NCBI GenBank assembly: GCA_022376515.1
Contig: WTXI01000005.1
Span: forward strand, 1,488,001-1,552,000
Direction of reading: 5' to 3'
From: Lactifluus volemus
Taxonomy: Eukaryota; Basidiomycota; Agaricomycetes; Russulales; Russulaceae
Length of the DNA: 64,000 bases
Shown: positions 13,621 to 25,714 of the stretch, piece by piece
Layout: each line of letters opens with the position of its first letter
How positions within the stretch are numbered: the first letter of the stretch is position 1
Made by a program: the position numbers and the translations under genes
Notes under the pieces: generated by a model
The model's input: the letters and a program-made list of their open reading frames with translations, nothing else
Databases searched by the model: none
Told to the model about the DNA's origin: nothing

Positions 13621-13793
13621 GTTCGAAATCGGGCGGACTAGCATGGCGATCAATAATCATTTACTGGAGTACGATAAGACGCTTGGAAATAAGAGGTTTA
13701 CTCCAGCTGGAATCTTCGTGCGTAAATCTCGTTCGGAGATTTCCCGCCGACAGGCGTACCTTGCCCTAAGTCAGCAGTCATGTCAGCTTTGCC
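13621..13793 (+). other. coding-like fragment of an unidentified gene
   Basis: One frame, from about 13614 to the TAA near 13792, reads without stops and with natural composition: FEIGRTSMAINNHLLEYDKT, FTPAGIFVRKSRSEISRRQ, AYLALSQQSCQLCQR. The last words, including a Cys-x2-Cys, recall the long F-box-type proteins common in Agaricomycetes, but I cannot name a domain. An in-frame stop lies just upstream in the same frame and the preceding block is in a different frame, so the piece is either one exon or a broken gene. Confidence 0.3.
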
Positions 13794-15479
13794 AGCGCTA
13801 ATGGAAGTCAAGTGACCCATGGGTAGAGAAGTCCTGTGAGCGACCAGGGCAATCGTAGACCAGAACCCAGAACGCTTCCAAAGATGGTCGCGGATCTGTT
13901 GTTAAATGACTTGGGCCGAGTTAGGTGGTCGGCGGCTATGACGGCATATGCTTCGAGTGGGCATCTGCTCAGAGGCAAAACCTTCTGTTAAGAGCGAGTT
14001 TGCCCATTAGGCAAAAGCGAGGGCTCTGTTACAAAAAAGAGTAACTGTGAGCGTTCGAGGCTCGAGGCGAATTCTGGATGCGCATGCGAACTAGCAAGGA
14101 ACGTTCTTGACCAGCATACTGGGTTCAATCTGGGTCATGTACATCCCCCTGCTGTTGACGCATCGTGTTCCATGATCACCTACAGACAACGACATGGAGA
14201 AATATAACTGCAAGGGGTTAAACGATAGAATGCGGCGGGGCTTGTAGTCAAGAAACAGAAGGCTGCCTCCTTCACACCGGTCCTGCATCGGCGGAGCATC
14301 GATTTCGGAAAGTCACGGAGTTTTGGATTCGACTGGGCACATGGCCGATGCAGATCATTCACAGAGAGTTTAAGAAGCTGATAGAATAACGGGGAACAAA
14401 CCACACTCGACATGTGGGATCAGCCCCACCGAGTATGTTCGATTACGAAGTGCATCCTCTCATCCGGGGGTAGGCAAGGTCTCAACCACAGGGATGGACA
14501 GGTGCAGTTCGATCCTAGATAAGCAAGAAAGACAGCATCGCTGGCTCACCCGCCGCACAGACGTAGACCCTCAGCCTTCTCGCACGGACTTTTGGTAGCG
14601 TGGTACAAAATCAGCTGATGAATGAAGAAAAGAATCATCCACTGTACGCGAAGAAGGTTCCTCTTACGATATTCTCCACCAACGCGCGCGCTGTTCCCAT
14701 CGCTCATAACCAAAAGGATTCATTGTCGTGAGCACTGAAATGTCCGAACAAAAATGTACGTGATTGAGATAAAACCGGTGAAAGTGCTGAACTAAATGAT
14801 TTGGCTGTCTTGGGGACAAGGGTCGAGCGCGCAAGAACCTCGGGACGTGTCGGGACATACATTCGATTGCGTACATGCATGAAGCATCGGTGGCACCGCC
14901 AGCGCCAATTACGGGTAGCTGGGCCGAAGAGTTAAGCGGCCTAATGAGACGGGGCGCTCATACGACGTCCACTTCATCAGGCATCTGGGAGTGGCCTCCG
15001 GCGAGATAATTTCAGTCTTTTCGGTTTTCTCGGTCGATATCGGCTAAGTGCAGTAATTTCATACTTGTGACACCATCACCCCTGGTTATGACGGAAAGTT
15101 CGAAGAACCCTCATATGGGTAGATTGTACGAAGAGTTGGTCCAGACTTGACTACGCAAATACAACCTGATGATAATCACTGACAAGTATGCTCTGATATT
15201 AAGAAGGCAACTGCCGTTTCTGCATCGTAGAAGGAATCAATCGTCATGACCTGCATCATAGCGGACGGCTGATGGTGTTCAGAGATGCTTCTATGTTATG
15301 GTGTGGAACATAATCACGCAAGAGGTGGTCGAAAGGGTAGCGAGAAGGAGAGGCCGTGTTAAACCGTTTGATACGAGTATCCACAGCAAAAACGACCATG
15401 TGAAAGGCACAGGCTCCGATTTTCTCCAGTGCAGATTCACCTTTGTCACTTGACCTCGAACCTGCCGTATGAAGTGGTA

Positions 15480-15690
15480 ATGCGTTATTGTAGAAGTCTG
15501 CGGAGACAAGGAAGTGGTAAAACGTTGAACGACTCTGGCACCTGATCTCCGTATTGACCGTGAGAACTTGAAATGTAGCCCTCAACCATTTTCGCTCACG
15601 TCCGCCGGTAACTTGCGTGCTTCATTCGACCCTCGTACATAGGCTTCTTGGAGGTCCACATCAAGTTGGCACAGTCGAAGTTTGAACCTT
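15480..15690 (-). other. coding-like fragment with a plausible intron, unidentified
   Basis: The minus strand from about 15686 reads LRLCQLDVDLQEAYVRGSNE and ARKLPAD. A 58-bp GT/AG intron then joins in frame to VPESFNVLPLPCLRRL. The join is natural and the residues are protein-like, but both sides soon hit stops and I recognise no family. Confidence 0.25.
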
Positions 15691-18147
15691 ACTACTGTCG
15701 CCAATATCGTGTTCTATAACGCATCACTTGTCAGCTACCAAAGTTCAGTCTCCATGTCGCTATATCTTCGCGGTCTTCAAATTCCTCAAATGTAGCATCG
15801 TCCAGTCATCGCTTTCTGCGATGGGTCGAGCTATATTCTGGTTATGCCGCTGCGCCATACTGGTGTTCTGGGTATTGTGGTGTCTGTATCATCTTGGTTG
15901 CCGACGGTTGACTCCTTCTAGGGATGAAGGTAAACTTTATATAGCACGCTCGACCTTGTGTTCAGCATTTGGACCGCATCACGGTGCCACTGTGTCCTCG
16001 ACTTTTGGCGTGTGGCGGATCGATGATGCTTCTTCCCCGCCGTCCCCTATTTTGGTAACGCAGTATTTGAAAGGCTAGCCCATCAGATGAGACGTTGCAA
16101 CTCGCTGCATATACGCCCCGTCCTTCTTAGTACTTTTGCGTCGAATCGGATCCTCCGATATTTCGGATTTGCCTCTTCTCTACCACTCCTCTCTTCTAAT
16201 TCCCGACCCCGAACTTGCACCATTGTAGAAGAGCGGCTGCAAGAGGAGAGCTCCTCATTGTAGTGTCATCGTCGTACAACGGATGTAGTCCCCCACCCAC
16301 TCCAGCACTGGCAATCGGTCAATGCCCGGCCGGATTAGGTGGTTTCCGCAGTTTCAACTTCATATATTAGTATGATTTCGGTAAACTGTCGGAATGATCC
16401 CTGGAGATTCTCTTCTCGCGACTCTGGAGCCGACCTGCCGTTTGATGGGGAACCAGTAACCGATTGACTGATCCCTTTGTCACCGAAGGAGAGCGCGCTA
16501 GCGAATGTTCAGATGACCTTGTCGCCCTGCTACTGGTTGAAACGCGCCTTGATCCGCCGTCTGGCACCGGTGACAACCGGCTTCGCGTAGGTGGCCAATT
16601 AGCTCACATCATCTCAAAGTCAGATGTCGCCACCATTCGCACCGTCACTCTTAGCGCACCGTACTAGATCAATTCCCTTAAAGTTGGCTCTACTCTGATC
16701 TCCGTTGGTTGAACGTAAATGTCATCGGGACGAGTCGCCATTCCACGCGTCTCGCGAGGCGATTACGATAGCGACGCCGAACCGATCCTGTTTAACTTAT
16801 ATTCTACCGTGTGGCAAGCACAGCCGGGGGCGCGTCTATCTCGTATCATGGTTGTATCGCTCACGTGCGGATGGTTCTCCGGAGCTCCAAACTCACCGCT
16901 GACCGGAAAATGTATGTATTTTGATCGCATATCGGTAGGCTGAAACGAATCCTCACGTGTGCATCGGGCATGTGCTGCGGCTGCACACGTTCCAACCCAC
17001 TTAGTCTGCGTACTGACGATCAACGAAATGCTGTGCATATTTGCGGCCATACTCCTTACCAAACTGGGAGTTTATCTCAACTCATCTAACTTCGGAATCC
17101 ACATGTTCTTTGCCCGCACGCCGACATAGATTGATTGATAGAAAACCCTCGCTTGATCTCATTCAATCCAGTCAGACGTGGATTTGATGTCTCGGGAATA
17201 TTAGAACATATTCGAGGGCATCAACAACAGTACCCTATTGATCACGGGGGCATGGAAAGTCAACATCACGTTCCCATTTCTGTATGCTGCGAGTACAACA
17301 GGACGCGCGGTCCTATGAGTCCGGAGGCCTAGGTAAGCCATGCTCAGGCTCACGGGCGCCACTTGATACCACACGCCCCACATATCAGCCCTGGTTCCCT
17401 TTTGTGTATCCCAGGCTTTGAGACTTCCATGATAAATTGTGCTGCATTGTTGCAACCGCCCGAATTGGCGGCGCACAGCTGTGGGGCCAGATGTCAAGTG
17501 GAGCCTGTTGGTCTAGTACAGTCACGTGTAGATGTGATGAAGCTTTACGGCACGATTTCAGAAGCTTACCATTTCCTTTCCCTTCATATAGAGAGCGTGA
17601 TTCTTCTCCAGCGTAACAGAGAGCTCTGACGTGGACTGCTCGGGTTTCTGTCGTTCCGCCCCGACCAGTCCGCGAAGTCCTTTATTCGGGCTCAGGGTCG
17701 TATCGCTTCGTGCAAACCGTGGAACCCTTTTCAATCTGTCATACTCGGCGGTGTATTTGGGAGATGCCGTACCATAAAATTGGGAGGTTTGTAAGCACGT
17801 AAAATACCGTGGTCACAGGATGCAGCCAGAACAAGGGAGTGACCAAGGGAATGAAAAGAAAAAAATAGTAATATACGTACGTCATTTTCAAGACACATGA
17901 GCCGTTTTTCCAGGTACATGCTGTGTAGAACCATAGTACACGCCTTGGCTCGTGGCCGGCAACCAATCGGCAGAATGTTTGGCCCTGGGTGCGCAGTAAT
18001 GAAAATGGACGACAAAGACCACTGCATTGGGTTTGGACCCCATACGCCAGTGAGATTCTCATGACAGTACACGGGATGAGGAAATGCAAAGCGTGAATCG
18101 GTGCCAGTACAATTCGAGACGACCACGTGTAGCACTGATAATCAGAT

Positions 18148-18384
18148 ATGAATCTGACAGAGCAGTTTCTCACTGTCTATCCGGAGATTTTTCCTTTTGA
18201 CGACACACATCTTGCGGCCTTTGACTCAAAGGTCACCAACTGTATCCTAAATGCGCGCCTGAACGGAGCATTGATGGGCGTGGGAAGTATGGTCTGCTAT
18301 TGGCGGGAGGAAATTTTTGAAGCAAGCAAGCGCTGGCACCACTTTTATTTTCATTTTCAATGCTATGCACTGGCAAGATGTTGA
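18148..18384 (+). other. open frame of uncertain coding status
   Basis: Seventy-eight codons beginning MNLTEQFLTVYPEIFPFDDT, with a balanced composition over the first 60 residues. No domain is recognised and there is no flanking exon I can join. The opposite strand at 17731-18173 also holds long frames, so coding direction is unclear. Confidence 0.15.
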
Positions 18385-19644
18385 GATAAATATGATAAAT
18401 ATGGCAAGTTCAAAAGTTCATGAAGCACGTCCACTTCTGGCCGCTTGTCAACGCCGTGAGGCCCGAGCTGCTGTAGCGCCCGAATTTGGCAACAAATGAT
18501 GATCTATTGTTGCACAACAAAGGCAAGTTTACGACTTGTTTCGCTTGAAGTCATTCCATATTGCATGAGGGCACAAGTGACAGGTACAGTACATGAAATA
18601 TCTCCGGCGTTAATACCTTGAAATGCCAGCCAGCGGGGTGTGGCGCAGTTCAAAGAGAAGGAAGCCACCGTGAGATTGGCGGAAGTCATTCGGATAGGGG
18701 AGGAAAAGGCACGGTACGAACCTAGGGGCGCGCAACTAGGAACATGACTGGCAACTATAGACAGTACATCGTGGAGTCGTAGACAATCAGGATTCCATAA
18801 GCAGGAATTCCGTTAGACTGGCGAAGACGGAATGAGTCATTGTTTCTCATCGTAGTATGATTTTGTATCCATAAGCTGAAACGAGTTGGGTGGGAAGACA
18901 CCTCATTGTAGCTTGGTCAGAGACCGTGACTGGGCCATTATTAGATATCAAGAGCGCTACGAGAGGACGCCCGGGATGGTTAAGCGAGGGCCGGAAGGCG
19001 TGACCAGTGCAACGATCATCTATGCATTTGATGGTTTGAACATAGTGTGCAGGGTCGCGTAGTGCGGGGCGCTTAAGGGGTGCGCACGACCGTCGCCCGG
19101 CTCCGGGACGTAGAATCCCCAAGTGGGCAGGAGCGGCCCGCTGTAGAAGCGCTCTCGGCGCCAAAATCGAGAAAGCTGAAGCGCTGACGGACCCCCTTGT
19201 TTGGGGAGGGTGGTTCATCATTGAAAATGACAACTGTCAACGGAACAGATTGCCCGAGAAACGGACGGCCGGCCGGACTGACATTCAGGGCCACCTACCG
19301 AAATTTGCCGAAATTTCTAATTCGCGGATATGGTTGAATGCCGAGGGCGAGACGAGGTCCTTTTTTCACGACCCTTTGATGGATGAGCGAGCCATGCGGC
19401 TTTCATGGAGAGGGACCTTTTTAAATGTACCAGAACCTTGGTTGTAACCAAACCAAAAAGTTCCATGTGCTTTCCTCGCAACAAATATACATCGCGGGGT
19501 GAGCCTGGGAGGGGGTCGATCTGATAAGGAAGCGAGTGATGACATGTCATTGACATCCCGAGTACCTCGGCAAACTCGGAAGGCCGCGGCGACCGAACAT
19601 CGTGGGTGGGGCCGTCGCGTCCGTGCTTAAGCGCTTGGCGACAC

Positions 19645-20967
19645 ATGTCGTCCACGATGTTGACTTCAGGTGGAATTCGACACTCTCCATCGACTTTTAC
19701 GTCCTCGCCAGCATCCATTACACTATTTCGAAGGTTGGTGTGGGAAGGGACCGTCCCACTAGAAATACGCGTCGATTCGAAAGAGCTCCCTGCAAACAGC
19801 AATCGAGGTCTCGAATGCTATTTCATTCAAGCGCCCCGTGTCTCATATCTTCCTCTCTTGATTCCTGAAATCAAGCGTTTCCTTCAAGACGTTGTATTCG
19901 ACGATGAAGCTGCACGATTGATGAAGGAAGAAGATTGGTGGTTTGAGAGCGAGGAAGGTCATCTGCTAAAATGGTGCGTTTTCCCCGGATTGAAGCACAG
20001 GAACGCTTCCGACATCCCTTAATTGAACCTGCAGGCACTGGCCCATTGGGCTTATCTACGATAATCATACCACTCTGACCACCTCTCGTCCGGGGTCGTC
20101 TACATCTACTCGTGCTCAAGCCGTTCCTTTACGCCTCATCCTTCATTTGGCTTCCCCACCTACCGATAAACTCCTTCTATCTCCGAGCGCTGAAGCATGC
20201 AAACAAGCGTTCATGGGTCAAATGAAGGAGGCCGACTTCCTCCGGTGGGGTAACACAAAACGGATGACAGGCCTGCGCAAAGCAGAACAGGATGGGATAT
20301 GGGAGGGCATCAAAGAGCGTTCGTTCATCCCCCCCGCCTTCCCCCCCTACTTACGGAAACCTGATCACGCGCCCTCAGATAATTTTGATGATTATTGGCG
20401 CGTAGCTTCAAAGGTCACGCCAACTACTTTACCAGCCCGGCCAGGTTCGCCACCGGCTGGGCAGCCATCAATGCATACGCGTCCTCCCTCCGCGGACCCG
20501 CAGGGCGCTCCGGACAGAGACAGCGCGTATAATGTGCGCAGTGTGCCAATCAGGCTGTACCTTCCAGAAGGGCCCGTGTTGCAGGATCTTGCGCCTCCAG
20601 TTCTCGAAGATGGTGGGTACAACACTCCCTCTCATTCGTGGATCCGTTTTTTTCGGCGGCGCCATCTCTCCCCCGAGTTGATACTCTCCAAGCGGGCCCC
20701 CAAGTGGCGCTCCGCGGACTTTGTTTGTACCTGCTGACGATCACCGTGTTCCCCACAGGTTCGGCCAACACCCTCGCGGATCTTCTCTCTTTGCATCTGC
20801 CGCTTCTCTTTCCAGCCCCGGGTCCTGGTGCAAGTCCGACGCTCGCATACACACTACTTCAGGGAGTGATAACGCCTCTAGAGGCAGAATTAGCTTGGTT
20901 GGGTGCTTGCATGTCAGGCGCAGATGGTTGGGTTAACATCTGTATCGGGCTTGGGCGAGAGCGGTAG
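19645..20967 (+). CDS. ATG5: autophagy protein ATG5
   Basis: Three exons, 19645-19973, 20035-20612 and 20759-20967, with introns of 61 and 146 bp; the phases agree and give 371 residues with no frame correction. ATG at 19657 is an equally possible start. ATG5 is coupled to ATG12 and, with ATG16, acts as the E3-like complex that lipidates ATG8 on the growing autophagosome. Diagnostic blocks are LVWEGTVPLEIRVDSKELP, YFIQAPRVSYLPLLIPEIKR and KEEDWWFESEEG, then across the first splice LLKWHWPIGLIYD (the hallmark of the family), a central Pro/Ser-rich linker, and the C-terminal LTLLQGVITPLEAELAW-like block ending in a DGWVNICIGL motif. Residue 1 to about 25 before ITLFRR is not conserved. The larger second intron could hold an alternative exon, but the join is already complete. 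Confidence 0.93.
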
Positions 20968-22431
20968 AGTAGCCCCGCGGTGACACGTTTTGTTCGTTAC
21001 ATGTGTTTTGTCTCTGTGGCATAGAGTGAGAGAGAGAGATATCTATCTTTCGGCTACTTTCGTTTTGTAAAACGTGTTGCAAAAAAATCTCTACAAGATG
21101 CGTTTTGCACTGCAACATCAACGCGCCGTCGACATGGTGACTCATATAAAAAGTTGCTTTGTTTGTTTTGATGGCCCAAGTCCGCTACCCAATCACCGAC
21201 GGTTGGCTTTTTTCACAAATCAGGCAGCATGCTACGTCGACAGCACAGCCGAGATCACGTCTGATGACAAAGATAATATGACAATGTGCTACTATCTTGA
21301 TTCCTAAGCTCTGAAGGGGGGGGAAGGAGGGGGATCGGGCCTGCAAGCGGTGCGTGCCGAAACCAGGTGCCATTGACGTGGGGGCGAGGGAAGACGGAGA
21401 GAGAGGCAGTGTGGTGACCTTTGTCGTCGACCTACTACGACTCCACAAGACTCCCACCCAACTGCGACCCTACTACTACTACCCGGATGATGACCGCGAA
21501 CTGCGCAAAGATCGTCAACTACACGTGTATTACATACCAACATTGATGGCGCAGTTTGGTCAAAAAAAAAGTTTGGATTTGGTGGGAAGGGGGGTTTGTC
21601 GTCAGGGACTGCCAGTGCTGCTGGCTGCCGTGCCACCACACCAAAACATGACATCCACATGCAACCACACCAAGGTGTACCACTCCGCTCAACTTAACTA
21701 TTTTGTTTATCCCGTTTTTCCGTGGAAAAACTGATTGAGGGCTAAAAGAAGAAATATATATTAAAACGACCGATGGAATTTTTTTTTTTTTGGGTACAAA
21801 AAAACTCAGATAACGAACGTTCGCGCCCGAGAAGAAGTGGCGGTGCCAGTGCGAACTTGATAAGTAGCGAATGGGCCCCACATGCGAATCTGGATTGGAA
21901 GGAGGTGTAAGGTGAAAGGGTACTTGAAATTTCAGCGGGGGCTCACTGGCAAGGGAGGCACCTGATCACCTGGGTTCCCTTGCTTCGTTCGTTCGATCAT
22001 CATCATCACCCGCGGTCGCATTCTGCTGCGCGATATCGGAATAAAGGGTTGCAAGTGAAGGAAATACAGGAAAAATAATACTATACGCCCCGCTCTTCTT
22101 CCGATGCGGGCGCCCCCGATCTGAGGGTTAATCAGATACGTACGCACACACATCACATAATTTACAGGAAGAACAGGGCCCCTGTCGTATATCTATCGTG
22201 TTTGTAAGTGATCAGATCTAAAATAAAGCAGCGATACAATACATCGGGCAAATACCCCGTAAATAGATGGATAGCAACATAGAGAGAGAGAATGATGCGA
22301 AGTTAATGCGATGAAGCAGGGAAGTATACGAATATAGGATGAACGTGGGGGGCCACCTGGGTACTGTAAAGGCCTGCCATGCGGAAAGTGCCAGGGGCTA
22401 AATACGAGGGGCTGAGATAGCGAAAAAGTCC
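20968..22431. other. intergenic, no gene recognised
   Basis: 3' flanks of the convergent ATG5 (plus) and the zinc-cluster factor (minus). A poly-T run lies near 21780 and a GA-rich patch near 21030. The open frame at 21354-21734 is not protein-like. Confidence 0.6.
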
Positions 22432-23855
22432 TCAAGCGCGAGAAGACGCGATCTGTTGAAGTTGTACAACCGAAGTCCAAGTTGAACGGAGGAGCGTGCG
22501 CTCGCGTTCGCTTGAGGCCGGAGCCACGGCGTCGTTACCGAGTCCCAGACTCATGGCGAGTTTGGTTGCCATCTGTGCTTCGCCCCCCCAGTCGTAAGCA
22601 ATTTATTTTCGCCATGGATTTATATAAACGTGGCCGAACGGGTGCCACGCACGTACCTGACTGTACTCGGTAGGACCGGCTACGCGTCCACATTTGTATT
22701 CTGCCCAGGCAAGCACGATGACTGCATGGAGGATCTCGATATACGGCACATGAGAACTATCATGGAGAAGGCGCTGAGAGAGAGAGAGAGAGAGCGCCTT
22801 GTCAACTCGAAATGACATTTGAATGAAGGGGGGACGTAACCTACCTTCGCGGCTCCGCGTAAGCATTCGACACGGCGGTGGCACCACGCGTAATCACGTC
22901 GGAAGATTGTGAGTACCTCGCGGCAAGGGAGGCTATGCTGTTGGCCAGCAACGGCGACAAGGTGCCATTGAAAACGCGGCGGGAGATATCATCGTATTGA
23001 AGGAAAGGAAAGTTGCGCGAAAAGCACTCGAAAAAGACCTGGACGAGATGGAGGAGCATTGTCGGATGGGGCATGGTCACTTGGCGCGAGTCAAATAATG
23101 GGAGCACTTGGCTCGTCGCTGCTGCGCGGTCACGTTGTGCGCCTGATGCATCTGGGACGGCATAATGAGCATAGTCCCCGCGGGAGGTGCCGTTGCTAAT
23201 TTGAGGTAGGGAGGATGTATATGAGTGTTGCCTAAAGGTTTACGAGTGTCAGGCGTCTCGGGTCATGTGTCCGGATTCTAGACAAAACGAACCTCTCGTA
23301 ATGGGTCCTCGCAGGTTCGATGAGCGGAGATGAGAACCACTGATCTGGATTTGATTGTGGTGAAGCAGGGAGGCTATACGAGGGGGAACTCGATGAATAA
23401 CGTGATGGATGGCCGTTCAAAGAGGATGAGGGTGTGCCCGAGTACCAGCCGGAGGCATCAAGGGGATCAGCCCTGATACCTGACGGGACTGCTGAGGGTT
23501 CAGTGCTCTGGATTGATGACCGCCGACTGTGCGCTGGACTAGGGCTAGCGCTTGCACCGGTAACTATGCGGCTTCGCTCGGCGAAGTAGCGCTCCCGGTC
23601 ACGAAACTGGCATTGAGTGTTGCCAGTCTCACAAGCCTCGCAACGGGGATGGGACTTGACCTGAACACATTTAATTTTCTTGAGACGACTAATTTGTTCG
23701 AAGCATTGGGGTCAGCAGCCACTCGGACGTTGAATAACGTTAGATGGGGGAGGATGAGTAACGGACCAGTTATCGCATGAGGTCACCAGTCGAGGACGTT
23801 TCTTGTGTGGTTGGGAAAGCTGCGGGGCTTCGAGCACGAAACGTAAGCTGTCCAT
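22432..23855 (-). CDS. Zn(II)2Cys6 fungal transcription factor
   Basis: Start ATG at 23855, stop at 22434-22432, about five exons. Exon 1 ends inside the zinc cluster (VTSCDNC) and a 78-bp intron (23766-23689) joins it to RLKKIKC. The full cluster is CDNCRLKKIKC, eight residues, CEACETGNTQC, which is Cys-x2-Cys-x6-Cys twice, preceded by a basic patch KKRPR. A Ser/Pro-rich linker follows. The middle homology region then starts about HPTMLLHLVQVFFECFSRNF and includes LANSIASLAARYSQS, IEILHAVIVLAWAEYKCGR and LAMSLGLGNDA, ending RSTWTSVVQLQQIASSRA. These proteins are nuclear regulators, often of nearby metabolism; no target is evident here. At the intron joining AEPR to RLLHDS the phases miss by one base near 22845, probably a lost G. 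That intron carries a GA/CT microsatellite in its polypyrimidine tract. Confidence 0.85.
22768..22800. repeat. (GA)n microsatellite framed by a perfect 8-bp inverted repeat
   Basis: AAGGCGCT at 22768-22775 and its reverse complement AGCGCCTT at 22793-22800 frame a GA run of about nine units. On the gene strand the run forms the CT-rich tract directly before the splice acceptor of a zinc-cluster factor exon. Confidence 0.85.
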
Positions 23856-25714
23856 AGTGGTGGTCGGGTGGTAGGATGATTGGGCGGGATGCAAAGAGGC
23901 ATGGCAGAGAGCGTATTTAAGCGTCTTGGTATATTAGGAGGAAAAGACGCACGAGAGAGAATTACATTTACATTTACAATTTACATTCGCATCGTTGGAA
24001 CGGTCGTTTGAAGATACTAGACGGTAGATTGGCGACCAAGCGGCAGCAACGGTAACGGTCCAAGATTCAGTCCATTTAAATCGGTTCGACCGTGCCTTGA
24101 CATTTAAGATCCGAACTCACCGGGATCAACCGGACCCCATCCCACCTGCCATCGCCTTGGCCCTTGCCTCACGTCTCAGACCACCTCGAAGGCTAGGACC
24201 AGACCAGATCAGACCTAGGTCAAAGGAAAAAAAATATATCCCTCCTCCTAACCTTAGCTACCCTTCCCGAGGATAGCCACACCATTATTATTTTTTCCCC
24301 TCCGCGGGAAACACCCCCGTGCTCATTTCGACGGCACCTAAACTCGTCTGTGCCACGGCCCCGTGCTTTCTCTCAAGGCGCTTCTTGCGCGCTATATTCT
24401 TTTTTTATTTTATTTTACACGCCCGTCTATTTTCTGTACTGTATTTACCAACAAAGCAACCACACAATTGCCGGCGGCTAACCCGCCAGGCCCGTTTTTG
24501 CCGTCCCTGCTCAACCGCCTTCACCCTCCGAGGACTGCCTCCTCCCCTTGGAATTTCCTAATAGATTCTCCATAAAACCATTCTACTTTTTCCCCGCCAC
24601 AATAAAAAAACAGAAAGACAGGTGGCCGAAAAAAAAAAAAGTTCATGATAGACATAGACCTAGATTGGTAATATCCACTCATTGCGCCGTCGGTGACACT
24701 CGTCCGCCGACGCTGGCGTTTCACCTCCGATTGGCAACCCCGTACTTAGACCAACACACCATCGCCTTCTTTCCCAACCTGCGCAGCAGCTAGCCCAGCG
24801 CTCGGAATGATCGGCGCCCGTGTGATCCCGGCGTTGGTTTGTGAGGCGTCACTGGAGACGCGCATGAACGCCAAGCATACGTATCCCTATACATTTTAGC
24901 TAGTTATTCACTAGTGCATTGCATTGCAATCGAATGACCTTGCGTTATCGTTGGGGAACTTTTGATGGTCGATCCGTAAAGTGATTTTTTAATTTGCTCC
25001 GGGAATGTGGTGCCAGTGCCACGGACGGAACAGCACCCACGAATATTATATCATTATCATAAATCAATATATGTTTTGACTCATAATTATTTCACATTCG
25101 TGCACGATACGCACCGTATGCACTGGCATGACCACGGAAACCTATCGACGAGTGGCAAGACAATGATGAAACGCAACGCACCATTATGTGGGTCCGGCGC
25201 ACACATGCCGTGTCGAGATCTGCAAATCCATCACTTTACTAGTCCGTTATCGGCAGCGACATTTGCACTTTCTTAGCCACTTGCGCCTGTTTGATGGTGC
25301 CCGCTCTCACCTGCGCAGCAATCACATTGCGGCCTGTGCTAAATCGCTTTGGTCCTCGTGCAGCAAGGCTTTCACAGGAAACCTCTACGACCCTCCTCGG
25401 CGAAACTTAAATGTGATTGCATCACTTTCATTTTCAGGGTTGCGGGTATTGCGGGGGTGGGGGGAGTCCAACTTTGTGAACGTTGACCCTGGCTCTTCGC
25501 TAGAAATCTCTCACTCTCACTCGGGAGTCTCGGACAAGGACCGGCAGTCAAAGGTAGAAAATACGGTGCAATACATCCAAAAAGGTAGTGTCAATCCTGC
25601 GTATGGGTATCGCTGTCAGCGTCACTAGTATCTACATCCGAATCAAAGACTACGTGACCCCCAGCTTCACCGACCGGCATAAGTGGCTGAAGCTGAATCA
25701 ACATGTGTCAGAAT
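23856..25714. other. intergenic, no gene recognised
   Basis: Divides the zinc-cluster factor and the 3' end of the transporter, both on the minus strand. Contains a short TTACATTTACA-type repeat at about 23963-23988 just upstream of the factor, a possible TATA-like AAATA near 23915, and A/T-rich runs at 24280-24420. No coding chain was found. Confidence 0.5.

Larger units (their letters stand above)
11716..19644. other. long stretch without a closed gene; scattered coding-like fragments
   Basis: Nearly 8 kb between the CECR5-like gene and ATG5. Single-exon frames are short, and no recognisable full domain emerges. Some pieces look protein-coding by composition and splice context and are listed separately (about 13.6 kb plus, 15.5-15.7 kb minus, 18.15 kb plus). 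Given how often this sequence loses single bases, one to four real genes may be hidden here; degraded mobile elements are the alternative. I could not decide. Confidence 0.4.
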